DNA of 8,078 bases. It comes from Desulfovibrionaceae bacterium UBA6814. Lineage in GTDB: Bacteria; Desulfobacterota; Desulfovibrionia; Desulfovibrionales; Desulfovibrionaceae. This document shows positions 1 through 5,828 of the stretch, one piece after another (within the stretch, counting starts at the first letter, position 1; each line of letters opens with the position of its first letter). The position numbers and the translations under genes are program-made. The DNA is taken from positions 2,469 to 10,546 of the forward strand of contig DKEU01000135.1 in assembly GCA_002452635.1 (NCBI GenBank). Direction: 5' to 3'. The notes below the pieces were generated by a model. It was given only the letters and a program-made list of their open reading frames with translations. It was not told the DNA's origin and did not search any database.

Positions 1-35
1 AGCAACGCAGCCATCGCGGGATTTTCAACGGTCTG
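1..35 (-). repeat. Possible edge of a dispersed intergenic repeat
   Basis: Read on the minus strand, this segment follows directly after the TAA stop of the small gene at 36-413. It contains the blocks GTTGAAAA and, further on, ATGGCTGCGTTGCT at the window edge. From memory, a 'GTTGAAAAA ... GGCTGCGTTGC' pattern recurs just downstream of genes in deltaproteobacterial genomes. That is recollection, not a search result. The element is cut by the window edge, so no second end or target duplication can be seen. It could also be ordinary spacer or the start of a further minus-strand gene (ATG at 14-12, without a clear ribosome binding site). Confidence 0.3.
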
Positions 36-413
36 TTACTCCGGGTCGTCGAAGGCCGGGGTGACCCGGACCTCGCAGCCCTTGTCCGTGAGGGTGCGGG
101 CGAATCCTTCCGCCTGGGTGCGGGCGGTGAACACCCCGGCCAGAAGCTGGGTCCGGTCGGTCTCGTCCCAGACCCACACGCACTCGCGCACCATGAGGCC
201 CAACTCCGCGGCGCGGCTGCGCAACTCGGCACGGGCCTGGTCACGCTGGGCGAGGTCGCCGGGATCCATGGGGCCGCCGCACAAGAGCACCCACCACCGC
301 CGGGGGTGGGGGCCGGGGATCGGGTCTTCCCGGCTGTCCAGGAAGGCCGCCCGCGTCTTGGCGGTCATGATCTCGATGGTGGCCGACAAGGTGGCCAGTT
401 CGCTCTCGCCCAT
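36..413 (-). CDS. Small hypothetical protein, 125 residues
   Basis: I do not recognise this protein. It has no signal peptide or membrane segment, so it is probably cytoplasmic. The N-terminal third is helical (about residues 1-25). A Trp-rich stretch follows (PRRWWVLLCGG, about 38-48), then an amphipathic helix (about 55-72). The C-terminal half (VWVWDETDRTQLLAGVF, then an Ala-rich helix, then KGCEVRVTPAF) reads as strand-helix-strand. It looks a little like a SPOR-type half-repeat (strand, 'G-F', helix, strand), but this is only a visual resemblance. The ATG at 413 is preceded on the minus strand by AGGAAGGG about nine bases upstream, which supports this start. Codon use is GC-rich like its neighbours. 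It is divergent from the M48 peptidase gene, and a candidate promoter lies at 462-489. Confidence 0.75.
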   Translation of the reverse strand: MGESELATLSATIEIMTAKTRAAFLDSREDPIPGPHPRRWWVLLCGGPMDPGDLAQRDQARAELRSRAAELGLMVRECVWVWDETDRTQLLAGVFTARTQAEGFARTLTDKGCEVRVTPAFDDPE

Positions 414-461
414 GGTCTGCGCCCTTCCTGCAATGGTTGGGGACAGTCCCCCCTCGTGAAA

Positions 462-489
462 ATTACCAGTCCTGGGCGGGCCAAGGCAA
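462..489 (-). promoter_or_regulatory. Candidate sigma-70 promoter for the small hypothetical gene
   Basis: On the minus strand, TTGCCT (plus-strand 489-484) is followed after 16 bases by GGTAAT (467-462). Each box matches four of the six consensus bases. It lies about 50 bp upstream of the ATG at 413. This is a motif match only. Confidence 0.3.
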
Positions 490-497
490 CAGGAAAA

Positions 498-526
498 TTG
501 ACGAGGCCGGTTCCAGGCCCTATGGA
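498..526 (+). promoter_or_regulatory. Candidate sigma-70 promoter for the M48 peptidase gene
   Basis: TTGACG (498-503) matches five of six -35 consensus bases. An exact 17-base spacer separates it from TATGGA (521-526), a weaker -10 box. It is about 55 bp upstream of the start codon at 581 and sits back-to-back with the candidate minus-strand promoter at 462-489. Confidence 0.45.
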
Positions 527-567
527 AGGAGATGACGCCGCAGTCAGCCCCGTGAGCCGGGTGCGGC

Positions 568-573
568 AGGAGG
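568..573 (+). promoter_or_regulatory. Strong Shine-Dalgarno site, AGGAGG
   Basis: A full AGGAGG lies seven bases before the ATG at 581. It fixes that codon as the start, rather than the second in-frame ATG at codon 7 (599). Confidence 0.85.
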
Positions 574-580
574 AGAGCCC

Positions 581-1375
581 ATGATCCGACGCGCGCATAT
601 GCACGCCCTGGCCGTGGTCCTGGCCAGCCTGGCCCTGGTCTACTGCGCCCACGCGCCCTACACCGAACGGGCCCAGTTCATCATCCTGCCCCGTTCCCAG
701 GAGATGAGCCTGGGCGCGTCCGCGGCCAAGGACATCCTCAAGAAGGAGAAGCTCTCCACCAACGCCGAGGAGACCGCGCTGGTGGAGCGGGTGGGCAAGC
801 GCGTCGCCGCGGTGGCCGACGCCCCGGACTTCACCTGGGAATTCTACGTCATCGACAAGCCGGACACGGTGAACGCCTTCTGCCTGCCCGGAGGCAAGGT
901 CTTCGTGTACACCGGGCTGTTCAAGGTGGCCACCACCGAGGACGACCTGGCCACGGTGGTCGGGCACGAGGTGAGCCATGCGGTGGCCCGGCACGGGGCC
1001 GAGCGCATGTCCCAGGCCCAGGCCCTGAGCGTGGCGGGCACGGTGGGGGCTGCGGCCGTCGGGGTGTCCACGGGCAGCAGCGCGGCCATGGACGCCTTCC
1101 AGACCGCCTACGGCATCGGGGCCAACGTGGGCGTCCTGCTGCCCTTCTCCCGGGCCCAGGAGTCCGAGGCCGACCACATCGGGCTCATCCTCATGGCCAA
1201 GGCCGGGTACGACCCGCACACGGCCGTCGGCTTCTGGGAGAAGATGGCGGAGAATTCCAAGAAGCAGGGCAAGAAGGTGCCGGCCTACCTGGCCACCCAC
1301 CCCTCGGACGATCAGCGCATCGCGGACATCAAGCGGCTCATGCCCGAGGCCCTGTCCTACTACAAGCGCGGCTAG
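581..1375 (+). CDS. M48 family zinc metallopeptidase, exported
   Basis: A 264-residue M48 peptidase, probably acting in the periplasm or at the outer membrane in protein quality control, like the BepA/LoiP-type enzymes (role inferred from family). The zinc-binding HEXXH motif is HEVSH at residues 129-133, with Glu130 as catalytic base. The third ligand is Glu194 in ESEAD (194-198, the ExxxD motif). The typical NAFCLPGG (98-105) precedes the active site and THPSDDQRI (239-247) closes the domain; His240 is the conserved C-terminal His. Residues 1-22 are a signal sequence (RR, then a hydrophobic run, then LVYC), followed by YTERAQFIIL, typical of M48 lipoproteins. Tyr at the -1 position before Cys22 is unusual for a lipobox, so lipidation is uncertain. 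There are no TPR repeats, so it is a single-domain form of about the usual length. It converges on the acetyltransferase gene with a gap of 3 bp, and I see no terminator between them. Confidence 0.93.
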   Translation: MIRRAHMHALAVVLASLALVYCAHAPYTERAQFIILPRSQEMSLGASAAKDILKKEKLSTNAEETALVERVGKRVAAVADAPDFTWEFYVIDKPDTVNAFCLPGGKVFVYTGLFKVATTEDDLATVVGHEVSHAVARHGAERMSQAQALSVAGTVGAAAVGVSTGSSAAMDAFQTAYGIGANVGVLLPFSRAQESEADHIGLILMAKAGYDPHTAVGFWEKMAENSKKQGKKVPAYLATHPSDDQRIADIKRLMPEALSYYKRG

Positions 1376-1378
1376 CCG

Positions 1379-1960
1379 CTACTCCTCTTCCAGGTCGGCC
1401 GAGGTCACCGCGTAGAGCAGGGCCCCGGCCTCGTCGCCCACGGTCTCGTAGTAGGGGTCGGCGGGGTCCTCCACCCGGCGCATGCCCAGGTGCTCCATGA
1501 CCCGCAGGGAGGCGGCGTGGTCCGGGAAGGCCCGGGCCGCGATCCGGGCCACCCCGGGCCGGGCGAAGGCCCATTCCAGCAGGGCCCAGGCCGCCTCGGT
1601 GGCGTAGCCCAGGCCCGAGAACGCGGGCAGCACCGCGAAGCCCATGACCAGGGTGCCGGTCTCGGCGTCCAGGCCGTTGAACCCGGCGCTGCCGATGAGC
1701 ACGTCGTCCTCCCCGGCCTCGTCGGCCAACACCACGTACCAGTGCAGCCAGCCGGCCAGTTCCGGCTCGCGGGCCAGGCGGTCGGCCCACTCGGGCTCCA
1801 CGTCGGCCATGAGGGGCGGGGGCCAGGACTGGGGCACCTCGGCCCCCAGGAGGTCGGAGAAGGCCAGGCGGTCGGCCAGCGCGGCCCGGGCCAGGGCGGC
1901 GTTGGCGGCCACCAGGCGCAGCCGCTCGGTGCGCAGCGCCAGGGGCGGGGTGTGGGGCAT
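1379..1960 (-). CDS. GNAT family N-acetyltransferase (RimJ/RimL-like)
   Basis: A 193-residue acetyl-CoA-dependent N-acetyltransferase of the RimJ/RimL-like (Acetyltransf_3) type, presumably cytoplasmic. The opening LRTERLRLV (8-17) is the typical first strand of this subgroup. VLIGSAGFNGL (87-97) and TGTLVMGFAVLP (101-112) are the central strands. The acetyl-CoA pyrophosphate loop is SGLGYATEA (115-123), a form of the R/Q-x-x-G-x-G/A motif with Ser and Leu in the first half. HAASLRVMEHLGM (148-160) is the usual C-terminal helix. The substrate cannot be told from sequence; protein N-termini, an amino acid or a small amine are all possible. The start follows the stop of the large upstream gene by 3 bp, and an AAGGA sits 10 bases before the ATG inside that gene's end. 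The two genes are therefore almost certainly co-transcribed and possibly translationally coupled. Confidence 0.88.
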   Translation of the reverse strand: MPHTPPLALRTERLRLVAANAALARAALADRLAFSDLLGAEVPQSWPPPLMADVEPEWADRLAREPELAGWLHWYVVLADEAGEDDVLIGSAGFNGLDAETGTLVMGFAVLPAFSGLGYATEAAWALLEWAFARPGVARIAARAFPDHAASLRVMEHLGMRRVEDPADPYYETVGDEAGALLYAVTSADLEEE

Positions 1961-1963
1961 GGG

Positions 1964-4957
1964 TCAGTCTTCCTTGCCCTTGCGGGGCGCGGGGGTGGTG
2001 AGCTTGTTGTAGGCGCGGATGATGGTGTGGTGCCACCTGAGCTTGTCGTGCAGCGCGTCGATGATCTGCTTGGAGGTCTTCTTGGCCAGTTCGCCGGACT
2101 CGAAGTAGTTCTTCACGTCCTGGGTGATGAAGGAGTCCAGGAGCAGGAGGAGCAGGAGCGAGGTCTGCTTGGGGTTGAGCTCCATGCTGCCGATGGGCAG
2201 CTTGTCGAACTGGGTGAGGTTCTCCAGGAGGGCCATGTCCCGGTGGAACGCCTCGTCCTGCTCCTTGAACTGGGACTTCTTGATCTGGTTGAGCATCTCC
2301 AGGATGGACTTCTCGGAGAGCAGGCGCAGGCTCTCCTTGAGGCTGCGCAGCTCCTCCCGGGTGGCCTCGGTCTGCTCCACCTGCTCCAGGGTCTCCAGGG
2401 ACTGCTCGGGGTGGCGCAGGAGGTGGTGGGTGGTCATGCTGACCAGCTCGGGGTGGGCCTTGGTCAGGTTCATGAGCGGGAAGTACAGGGGCTTGATGAA
2501 ACGGGACACCGCGCGCTTGAGCTCCTTGGACTCGAAGGCCGAGTTGAGGAAGAGCAGGGCCCGGCCCGGGGAGCCGAAGACCCGGGGCAGGGTCAGGGCG
2601 GGGTCGCCGATGGTGCGCAGGGTGGCCAGGTCGCGCTTCACGTCCTCCTCGTCCACCGGGTGCCGGGGCTTGGCCAGGATGCCCTGCAGGCGGCGCAGGT
2701 AGTCGTCCTCCAGTCGGGAGAGGGCCTTGGACACGGCCTCTTCGCCCTCCTTGCCCGGGGGCGGGGAGGTCAGGGTGTCCAGGTTGTCCCGGGCGTCGCG
2801 CAGGATTTCGGCGTCGAGCTCGGGCAGGATGCACTCCACCTTGAACTCGGTGTCGCCCACGGCCAGGTTGAAGTAGGCCTGGACCCGGGCCACGTTGTCC
2901 GCGATGGCCCCGGTGTGCTGCTCCAGGAAGCCCTTGCCCAGGTTGAGCACCAGGCAGAGGCGGTTGAGCTTGGTCATGATCCCGTAGATCAGGTTGGGGG
3001 GCAGCTCCTCCCGGGGAGGGGGGGCCTTCTCCTCATCCGTGGCCTCTCCGCTGGGAACTGTGGTCAGGGAGTTGTACTTCTTGGCCACCTCCAGGCGCAG
3101 TTCGGCCTCTTCGCGCATGCGGGAGGCCACCTCCGCCGGGGACGCGTCGTGCAGCCCGTCGGCCAGCTGGATCAGCCGGGCCGGGGCCTCTTTCCGCCCG
3201 GCCAGGGCCTGGCGCAGCAGGGGCAGGTCCAGGCCCAGGGCCGATTCCAGGGCCGGGGCCAGGAGGTCGAGCATGCGCAGGGAGGTGAGGGGCAGGTGCT
3301 CCAGGCCGCTCTTCTGCATGGCGAAGAGGTCCCGCAGGAGGGCCTGGTCCTCGGCGAACTCCGGGGTTTCGCAGTCCACCTGCACGTTGACGATCTGGCG
3401 GATGACCTGCTTGGGCGCCAGGCCGGCCACGACCCGCAGCTCCTCCCGCGCCTTGGCCCCGGCCTCGGCATCGCCGTTTCCGGCGGCGTTCAGGGCGGCC
3501 TCGGGGTCGGCCAGGAAGCGGCCGAAGTCGGCCACCTCGTCTTCCTCCGGGGTCTTGGCCAGGCTGAACCAGGCCTCGGCCAGGGGGCGCAGGGCGGCCA
3601 GGGTGCGGCCGCGGGATTCGCACGAGGCGAAGGTGGCGTACAGGAAGGCGGCGGTGCGCAGTCCGTCCAGCAGGAGGTCGTTGGCGTCGGCCCGGCCGTC
3701 CACGAGCTTGTCCAGGAAGAGCATGTCCTTGGAGATGAGCTTTTCCGAGACCTTGTGCCGGGGCCGGGCCCCGAAGGCCGCGGCGCTGTCCAGCAGGGCG
3801 TCGCGGTTGGCCCCGGCCAGCCGGCCCAGTTCGGCCTCGTCCAGCCCGGGGCCGAGGAGGATGCGGCGCATGCGCTCCAGGTCGCCGCTGAGGGCGTTTA
3901 TCGCGGCCTGTTCCTGGAGGGCCTTGGGATCGCCCTTGGCGGTGCTGAAGCGCAGGGCCCAGTCCAGGTACAGGGAGAGTTTGTCCACGTTCTCTTCGAG
4001 CTTGCGGTCGTTCTTGATCATGAACTCGCCGCCCAGGCCCAGGCGGATGCTCATGCGCGACAGCGCCCCGTGCAGCTCGTTGAACAGCTCCGGCGAGATG
4101 CGGACCTTGCGGGACAGCAACCACTTGTCCGAGAGCCATTCGTAGGAGGTGAGGACGTTCTTCCCCTCCAGCAGGTACTCGGTATAGCTGCCCTTGTCCC
4201 GGACCCGGAAGGTGTAGACGTTGTTGCGCACGGTGAACGTCATGCCGTCCTGCATGCCCCAGGTCAGGAGCATCTGGGGCGTGAACTGGGCCTGCTCCAC
4301 CGTGCGCGCGCCCAGGAGCACCATGCCCTGGCCCAGGGTCACGGGCGGCGGGACCTGGCGCAGGAGGTCGTTGTTCAGGTGCAGTTCGCCCTGGATCTCG
4401 ATGGGGTGGGTGAAGCTCTTGTTGATGACCCGGGCGTTGGCCGCCACCAGGTCGCGCTGGATGACCCGGATGTCGTCTATGAGGAACAGGGTCTTCACGT
4501 CGCTGGCCAGGATGAGGTCGCCCAGCCAGGCGCCGTCGCGCCAGAGGATGCCGATCTGCTTGGTCTTGGGATCCTCGCCCATCCGGGTCTTGGGGGCCAG
4601 GGTGCAGACGAACTCGGTCCACTTGGCCTTGTTCTCGGGGGTGTTGGGGATCTGGAGTCCGGGCAGGAAGGGGAGGGGATAGCTTCCGCTGCCCTCGCCC
4701 ATGGTCACGTGCAGGAGGTACTTGCGCTCCAGGGCGTTCTTGCCCTCGCGGATGGCCGCGTCGGATATCTTCTTGGCCTTTTCCTCCAGCACCTCGGGGG
4801 CCATGGCGATGCCCAGCTTGCCCAGGGCCGTGTGGATGGCCTTGTTGACCTTCTGGGTGGACTGGCCCTCGTCCCACGACTCCTCCATGAGACGCAGGTA
4901 CAGACCGACGATCTTCGAAATGAAGCGGCCTTCGAGGCCCTTGCCCTGCTCAGCCAT
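1964..4957 (-). CDS. Large protein of unknown function, 997 residues
   Basis: I do not recognise this protein. It has no signal peptide and no membrane helix I would trust; the LLLLLLL run at residues 934-940 is too short and is flanked by Asp. It is therefore predicted to be cytoplasmic. The first 330 or so residues mix helices with a strand-rich part (for example LGQGMVLLGAR and MTFTVRNNVYTFRVRDKG). The rest is mostly charged helix rich in Leu, Ala, Glu, Arg and Lys. About residues 850-915 show heptad-like spacing consistent with a coiled coil. There is no Walker motif, zinc cluster or other catalytic signature I can identify. A Pro/Glu-rich linker (EKAPPPREELPPN) lies in the middle. The frame is also open upstream to an ATG at 5035, but those 26 residues lie over a terminator-like hairpin close to a candidate promoter, so I prefer MAEQ at 4957. 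Its own SD is weak (AGG, six bases upstream). It forms an operon with the GNAT gene, 3 bp downstream. Confidence 0.85.
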   Translation of the reverse strand: MAEQGKGLEGRFISKIVGLYLRLMEESWDEGQSTQKVNKAIHTALGKLGIAMAPEVLEEKAKKISDAAIREGKNALERKYLLHVTMGEGSGSYPLPFLPGLQIPNTPENKAKWTEFVCTLAPKTRMGEDPKTKQIGILWRDGAWLGDLILASDVKTLFLIDDIRVIQRDLVAANARVINKSFTHPIEIQGELHLNNDLLRQVPPPVTLGQGMVLLGARTVEQAQFTPQMLLTWGMQDGMTFTVRNNVYTFRVRDKGSYTEYLLEGKNVLTSYEWLSDKWLLSRKVRISPELFNELHGALSRMSIRLGLGGEFMIKNDRKLEENVDKLSLYLDWALRFSTAKGDPKALQEQAAINALSGDLERMRRILLGPGLDEAELGRLAGANRDALLDSAAAFGARPRHKVSEKLISKDMLFLDKLVDGRADANDLLLDGLRTAAFLYATFASCESRGRTLAALRPLAEAWFSLAKTPEEDEVADFGRFLADPEAALNAAGNGDAEAGAKAREELRVVAGLAPKQVIRQIVNVQVDCETPEFAEDQALLRDLFAMQKSGLEHLPLTSLRMLDLLAPALESALGLDLPLLRQALAGRKEAPARLIQLADGLHDASPAEVASRMREEAELRLEVAKKYNSLTTVPSGEATDEEKAPPPREELPPNLIYGIMTKLNRLCLVLNLGKGFLEQHTGAIADNVARVQAYFNLAVGDTEFKVECILPELDAEILRDARDNLDTLTSPPPGKEGEEAVSKALSRLEDDYLRRLQGILAKPRHPVDEEDVKRDLATLRTIGDPALTLPRVFGSPGRALLFLNSAFESKELKRAVSRFIKPLYFPLMNLTKAHPELVSMTTHHLLRHPEQSLETLEQVEQTEATREELRSLKESLRLLSEKSILEMLNQIKKSQFKEQDEAFHRDMALLENLTQFDKLPIGSMELNPKQTSLLLLLLLDSFITQDVKNYFESGELAKKTSKQIIDALHDKLRWHHTIIRAYNKLTTPAPRKGKED

Positions 4958-4992
4958 GAAAAGCCTGTGCTGCGAAGACGAGGTTCGTGATG

Positions 4993-5025
4993 AAAAAGAC
5001 CCGGCCTCCCCATGCCGGGGCTTTT
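4993..5025 (-). terminator. Terminator-like hairpin in the leader of the large gene (candidate attenuator)
   Basis: CCCGGC (5000-5005) pairs with GCCGGG (5014-5019) across an 8-base loop. The stem continues past one A/G mismatch with GC and four A-T pairs, giving about 11 pairs in all. On the minus strand the stem is followed by TCTTTTTC, the classic intrinsic-terminator form; on the plus strand it is followed by CTTTTG. No plus-strand gene lies upstream to be terminated. On the minus strand it falls between a candidate promoter (5044-5072) and the start codon at 4957, which suggests premature termination (attenuation) or a short leader RNA. No competing antiterminator pairing was identified. 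Confidence 0.5.
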
Positions 5026-5043
5026 GCGCGGGCATTGCTAGGG

Positions 5044-5072
5044 TCTGTAGGATGTTGGGGGGAACGAGTCAA
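5044..5072 (-). promoter_or_regulatory. Candidate sigma-70 promoter for the large gene and acetyltransferase operon
   Basis: On the minus strand, TTGACT (5072-5067) matches five of six -35 bases. It is followed by an exact 17-base spacer and TACAGA (5049-5044), a weaker -10. Transcription would begin near 5037, about 80 bases before the preferred ATG at 4957. The alternative ATG at 5035 would then be nearly leaderless. Confidence 0.5.
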
Positions 5073-5173
5073 TACGTTTCCCGGACAAGGGGGGCCGGGG
5101 CGGCGGCCGGGCCGGGAGGCCTTTCGGTGCAACCGGCCTGAACCACAGCGAGAAGCCAGAAAAGACGATCGCC

Positions 5174-5201
5174 TTGCCTGTCTTGGGATTTTCCTGATAA
5201 G
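5174..5201 (+). promoter_or_regulatory. Candidate sigma-70 promoter for the cytochrome gene
   Basis: TTGCCT (5174-5179), a 16-base spacer and GATAAG (5196-5201) each match four of six consensus bases. The site would leave a leader of about 85 bases containing a small CCGCC/GGCGG hairpin (5221-5225 with 5233-5237). The match is modest. Confidence 0.35.
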
Positions 5202-5281
5202 GGAGCCAATAGGGTGAACTCCGCCGAAATCGGGCGGGACGTGTTCTCTGTCCGGGCATTCCGAGTCAATCAACCGCCATC

Positions 5282-5288
5282 AGGAGGT
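5282..5288 (+). promoter_or_regulatory. Strong Shine-Dalgarno site, AGGAGGT
   Basis: A perfect AGGAGGT ends just before the ATG at 5292 (three intervening bases after the T). It sets the cytochrome start directly before a signal peptide. It rules out the upstream in-frame GTG at 5214, which would put 26 polar residues in front of the signal. Confidence 0.85.
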
Positions 5289-5291
5289 CCT

Positions 5292-5768
5292 ATGAACCCC
5301 AAGCTGAGCTTTGCGGTGGTGGCAGCAGCCGCGGCGGTCCTGCTCGCCACGGGATTGTTCGCCGAAACCACCCTGGTTCCCGGCGTGTCTCCAGGCAAGG
5401 ATGTGGTCGCGGTGCGCAAGTACGTCATGGTCACCAACAACGCCAACCTGCGGGACATCCGCCTGAAGCTCGAGGCCAAGAAGTCCCTGGATGTGGTGAG
5501 CAACGGCCGCAGCATGGCGGCCAGCGCCATGATTCTGCCCTTCCTGTTTGTCGACGCCTATCCCGACGCCTATCCCGTGCCCGGTTCGAACTACGCCTAC
5601 AAGGCCACACCCATGGCCGAGGTGCAGGCCGGGGCGGAACTGCTCAACGCCCAGTGCCAGAAGCTGGTGAACCTGGCCGGCCAGGCCGCGGAGACCGCCA
5701 AGCAGTTGGATCGGGTCAAGGACGCCTGCCGCGACTGCCACGCCAAGATGCGCACCGACGTCAAGTAG
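5292..5768 (+). CDS. Exported monoheme class II cytochrome c (c'/c556 family)
   Basis: A 158-residue precursor of a periplasmic electron carrier of the cytochrome c' / c556 four-helix-bundle family. Residues 1-24 are a Sec signal peptide (NPK, then an Ala/Val/Leu core, probable cleavage after LFA), leaving about 134 residues, the usual family size. The single heme site is CRDCH at residues 146-150, close to the C-terminus as in class II cytochromes, with His150 as proximal ligand and a following Arg (154). The first helix contains RKYVM (42-46). Met46 is at Arg+4, the position of the distal residue in this family (Leu16 in Alcaligenes c'). A six-coordinate, Met-ligated c556-like heme is therefore predicted. 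A tandem DAYPDAYP (88-95) precedes the loop before helix 3. The gene is alone, with its own promoter candidate and terminator. A redox partner is not visible here. Confidence 0.88.
   Translation: MNPKLSFAVVAAAAAVLLATGLFAETTLVPGVSPGKDVVAVRKYVMVTNNANLRDIRLKLEAKKSLDVVSNGRSMAASAMILPFLFVDAYPDAYPVPGSNYAYKATPMAEVQAGAELLNAQCQKLVNLAGQAAETAKQLDRVKDACRDCHAKMRTDVK
5553..5576 (+). repeat. 12-bp perfect tandem duplication inside the cytochrome gene
   Basis: The unit GACGCCTATCCC occurs twice in direct succession (5553-5564 and 5565-5576) and encodes DAYP twice. It keeps the frame and lies in the loop before the third helix. It looks like a recent slippage or duplication event. Confidence 0.9.
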
Positions 5769-5791
5769 GGGCGGCGCAGCCGACGGGAAAG

Positions 5792-5816
5792 GCCGGGCCG
5801 GCAGGCCCGGCTTTTT
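5792..5816 (+). terminator. Rho-independent terminator of the cytochrome gene
   Basis: GCCGGGCC (5792-5799) and GGCCCGGC (5804-5811) form a perfect 8-bp stem with a GGCA loop, followed by TTTTT. It begins 23 bp after the stop codon. On the minus strand the stem is followed by CTTTCCC, so it may also weakly terminate the converging PAS gene. Confidence 0.85.
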
Positions 5817-5828
5817 CTATGGAAAGGG

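Larger units (their letters stand above)
4958..5291. other. Divergent intergenic region between the large gene and the cytochrome gene
   Basis: This 334-bp gap holds, from left to right, the leader and terminator-like hairpin of the minus-strand large gene, its candidate promoter, a G/C-rich tract (5088-5116), an imperfect hairpin (5117-5139; AGGC/GCCT outer arm and CGGT/ACCG inner arm), then the candidate promoter, short leader hairpin (5221-5237) and ribosome binding site of the plus-strand cytochrome gene. I see no convincing small gene on either strand. A plus-strand frame at 4987-5217 lacks an SD and runs through the hairpin and promoter. No known riboswitch class was recognised. Confidence 0.6.

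Noticed and set aside
1490..4990. A very long plus-strand open frame opposite the large gene and part of the acetyltransferase gene
   Set aside because: Its translation is dominated by Gly, Gln, Val and Leu with no domain sense. GC-rich codons on the true strand remove stops from this antisense frame. The minus-strand gene has SD, promoter and operon context.
4958..5035. 26-residue N-terminal extension of the large protein from the ATG at 5035
   Set aside because: No SD, nearly at the predicted transcription start, and Ser/Arg-rich residues encoded over a terminator-like hairpin.
5094..5140. Riboswitch upstream of the cytochrome
   Set aside because: The hairpin at 5117-5139 lies upstream of the candidate promoter, and no conserved core of a known riboswitch class could be matched.
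4987..5217. Possible 76-residue plus-strand small protein in the divergent intergenic region
   Set aside because: It has no ribosome binding site, it begins within a terminator-like hairpin, it spans the G/C-rich tract and ends inside the cytochrome leader. The protein is low-complexity and Arg/Gly/Pro-rich.
5066..5270. Repeated GAGTCAAT at 5066-5073 and 5263-5270
   Set aside because: An 8-base match only. The first copy overlaps the minus-strand -35 box, but the second has no matching -10 and no symmetry suggesting an operator.
5214..5291. Upstream GTG start for the cytochrome
   Set aside because: It would place 26 polar residues before the signal peptide. The AGGAGGT at 5282-5288 serves the ATG at 5292.
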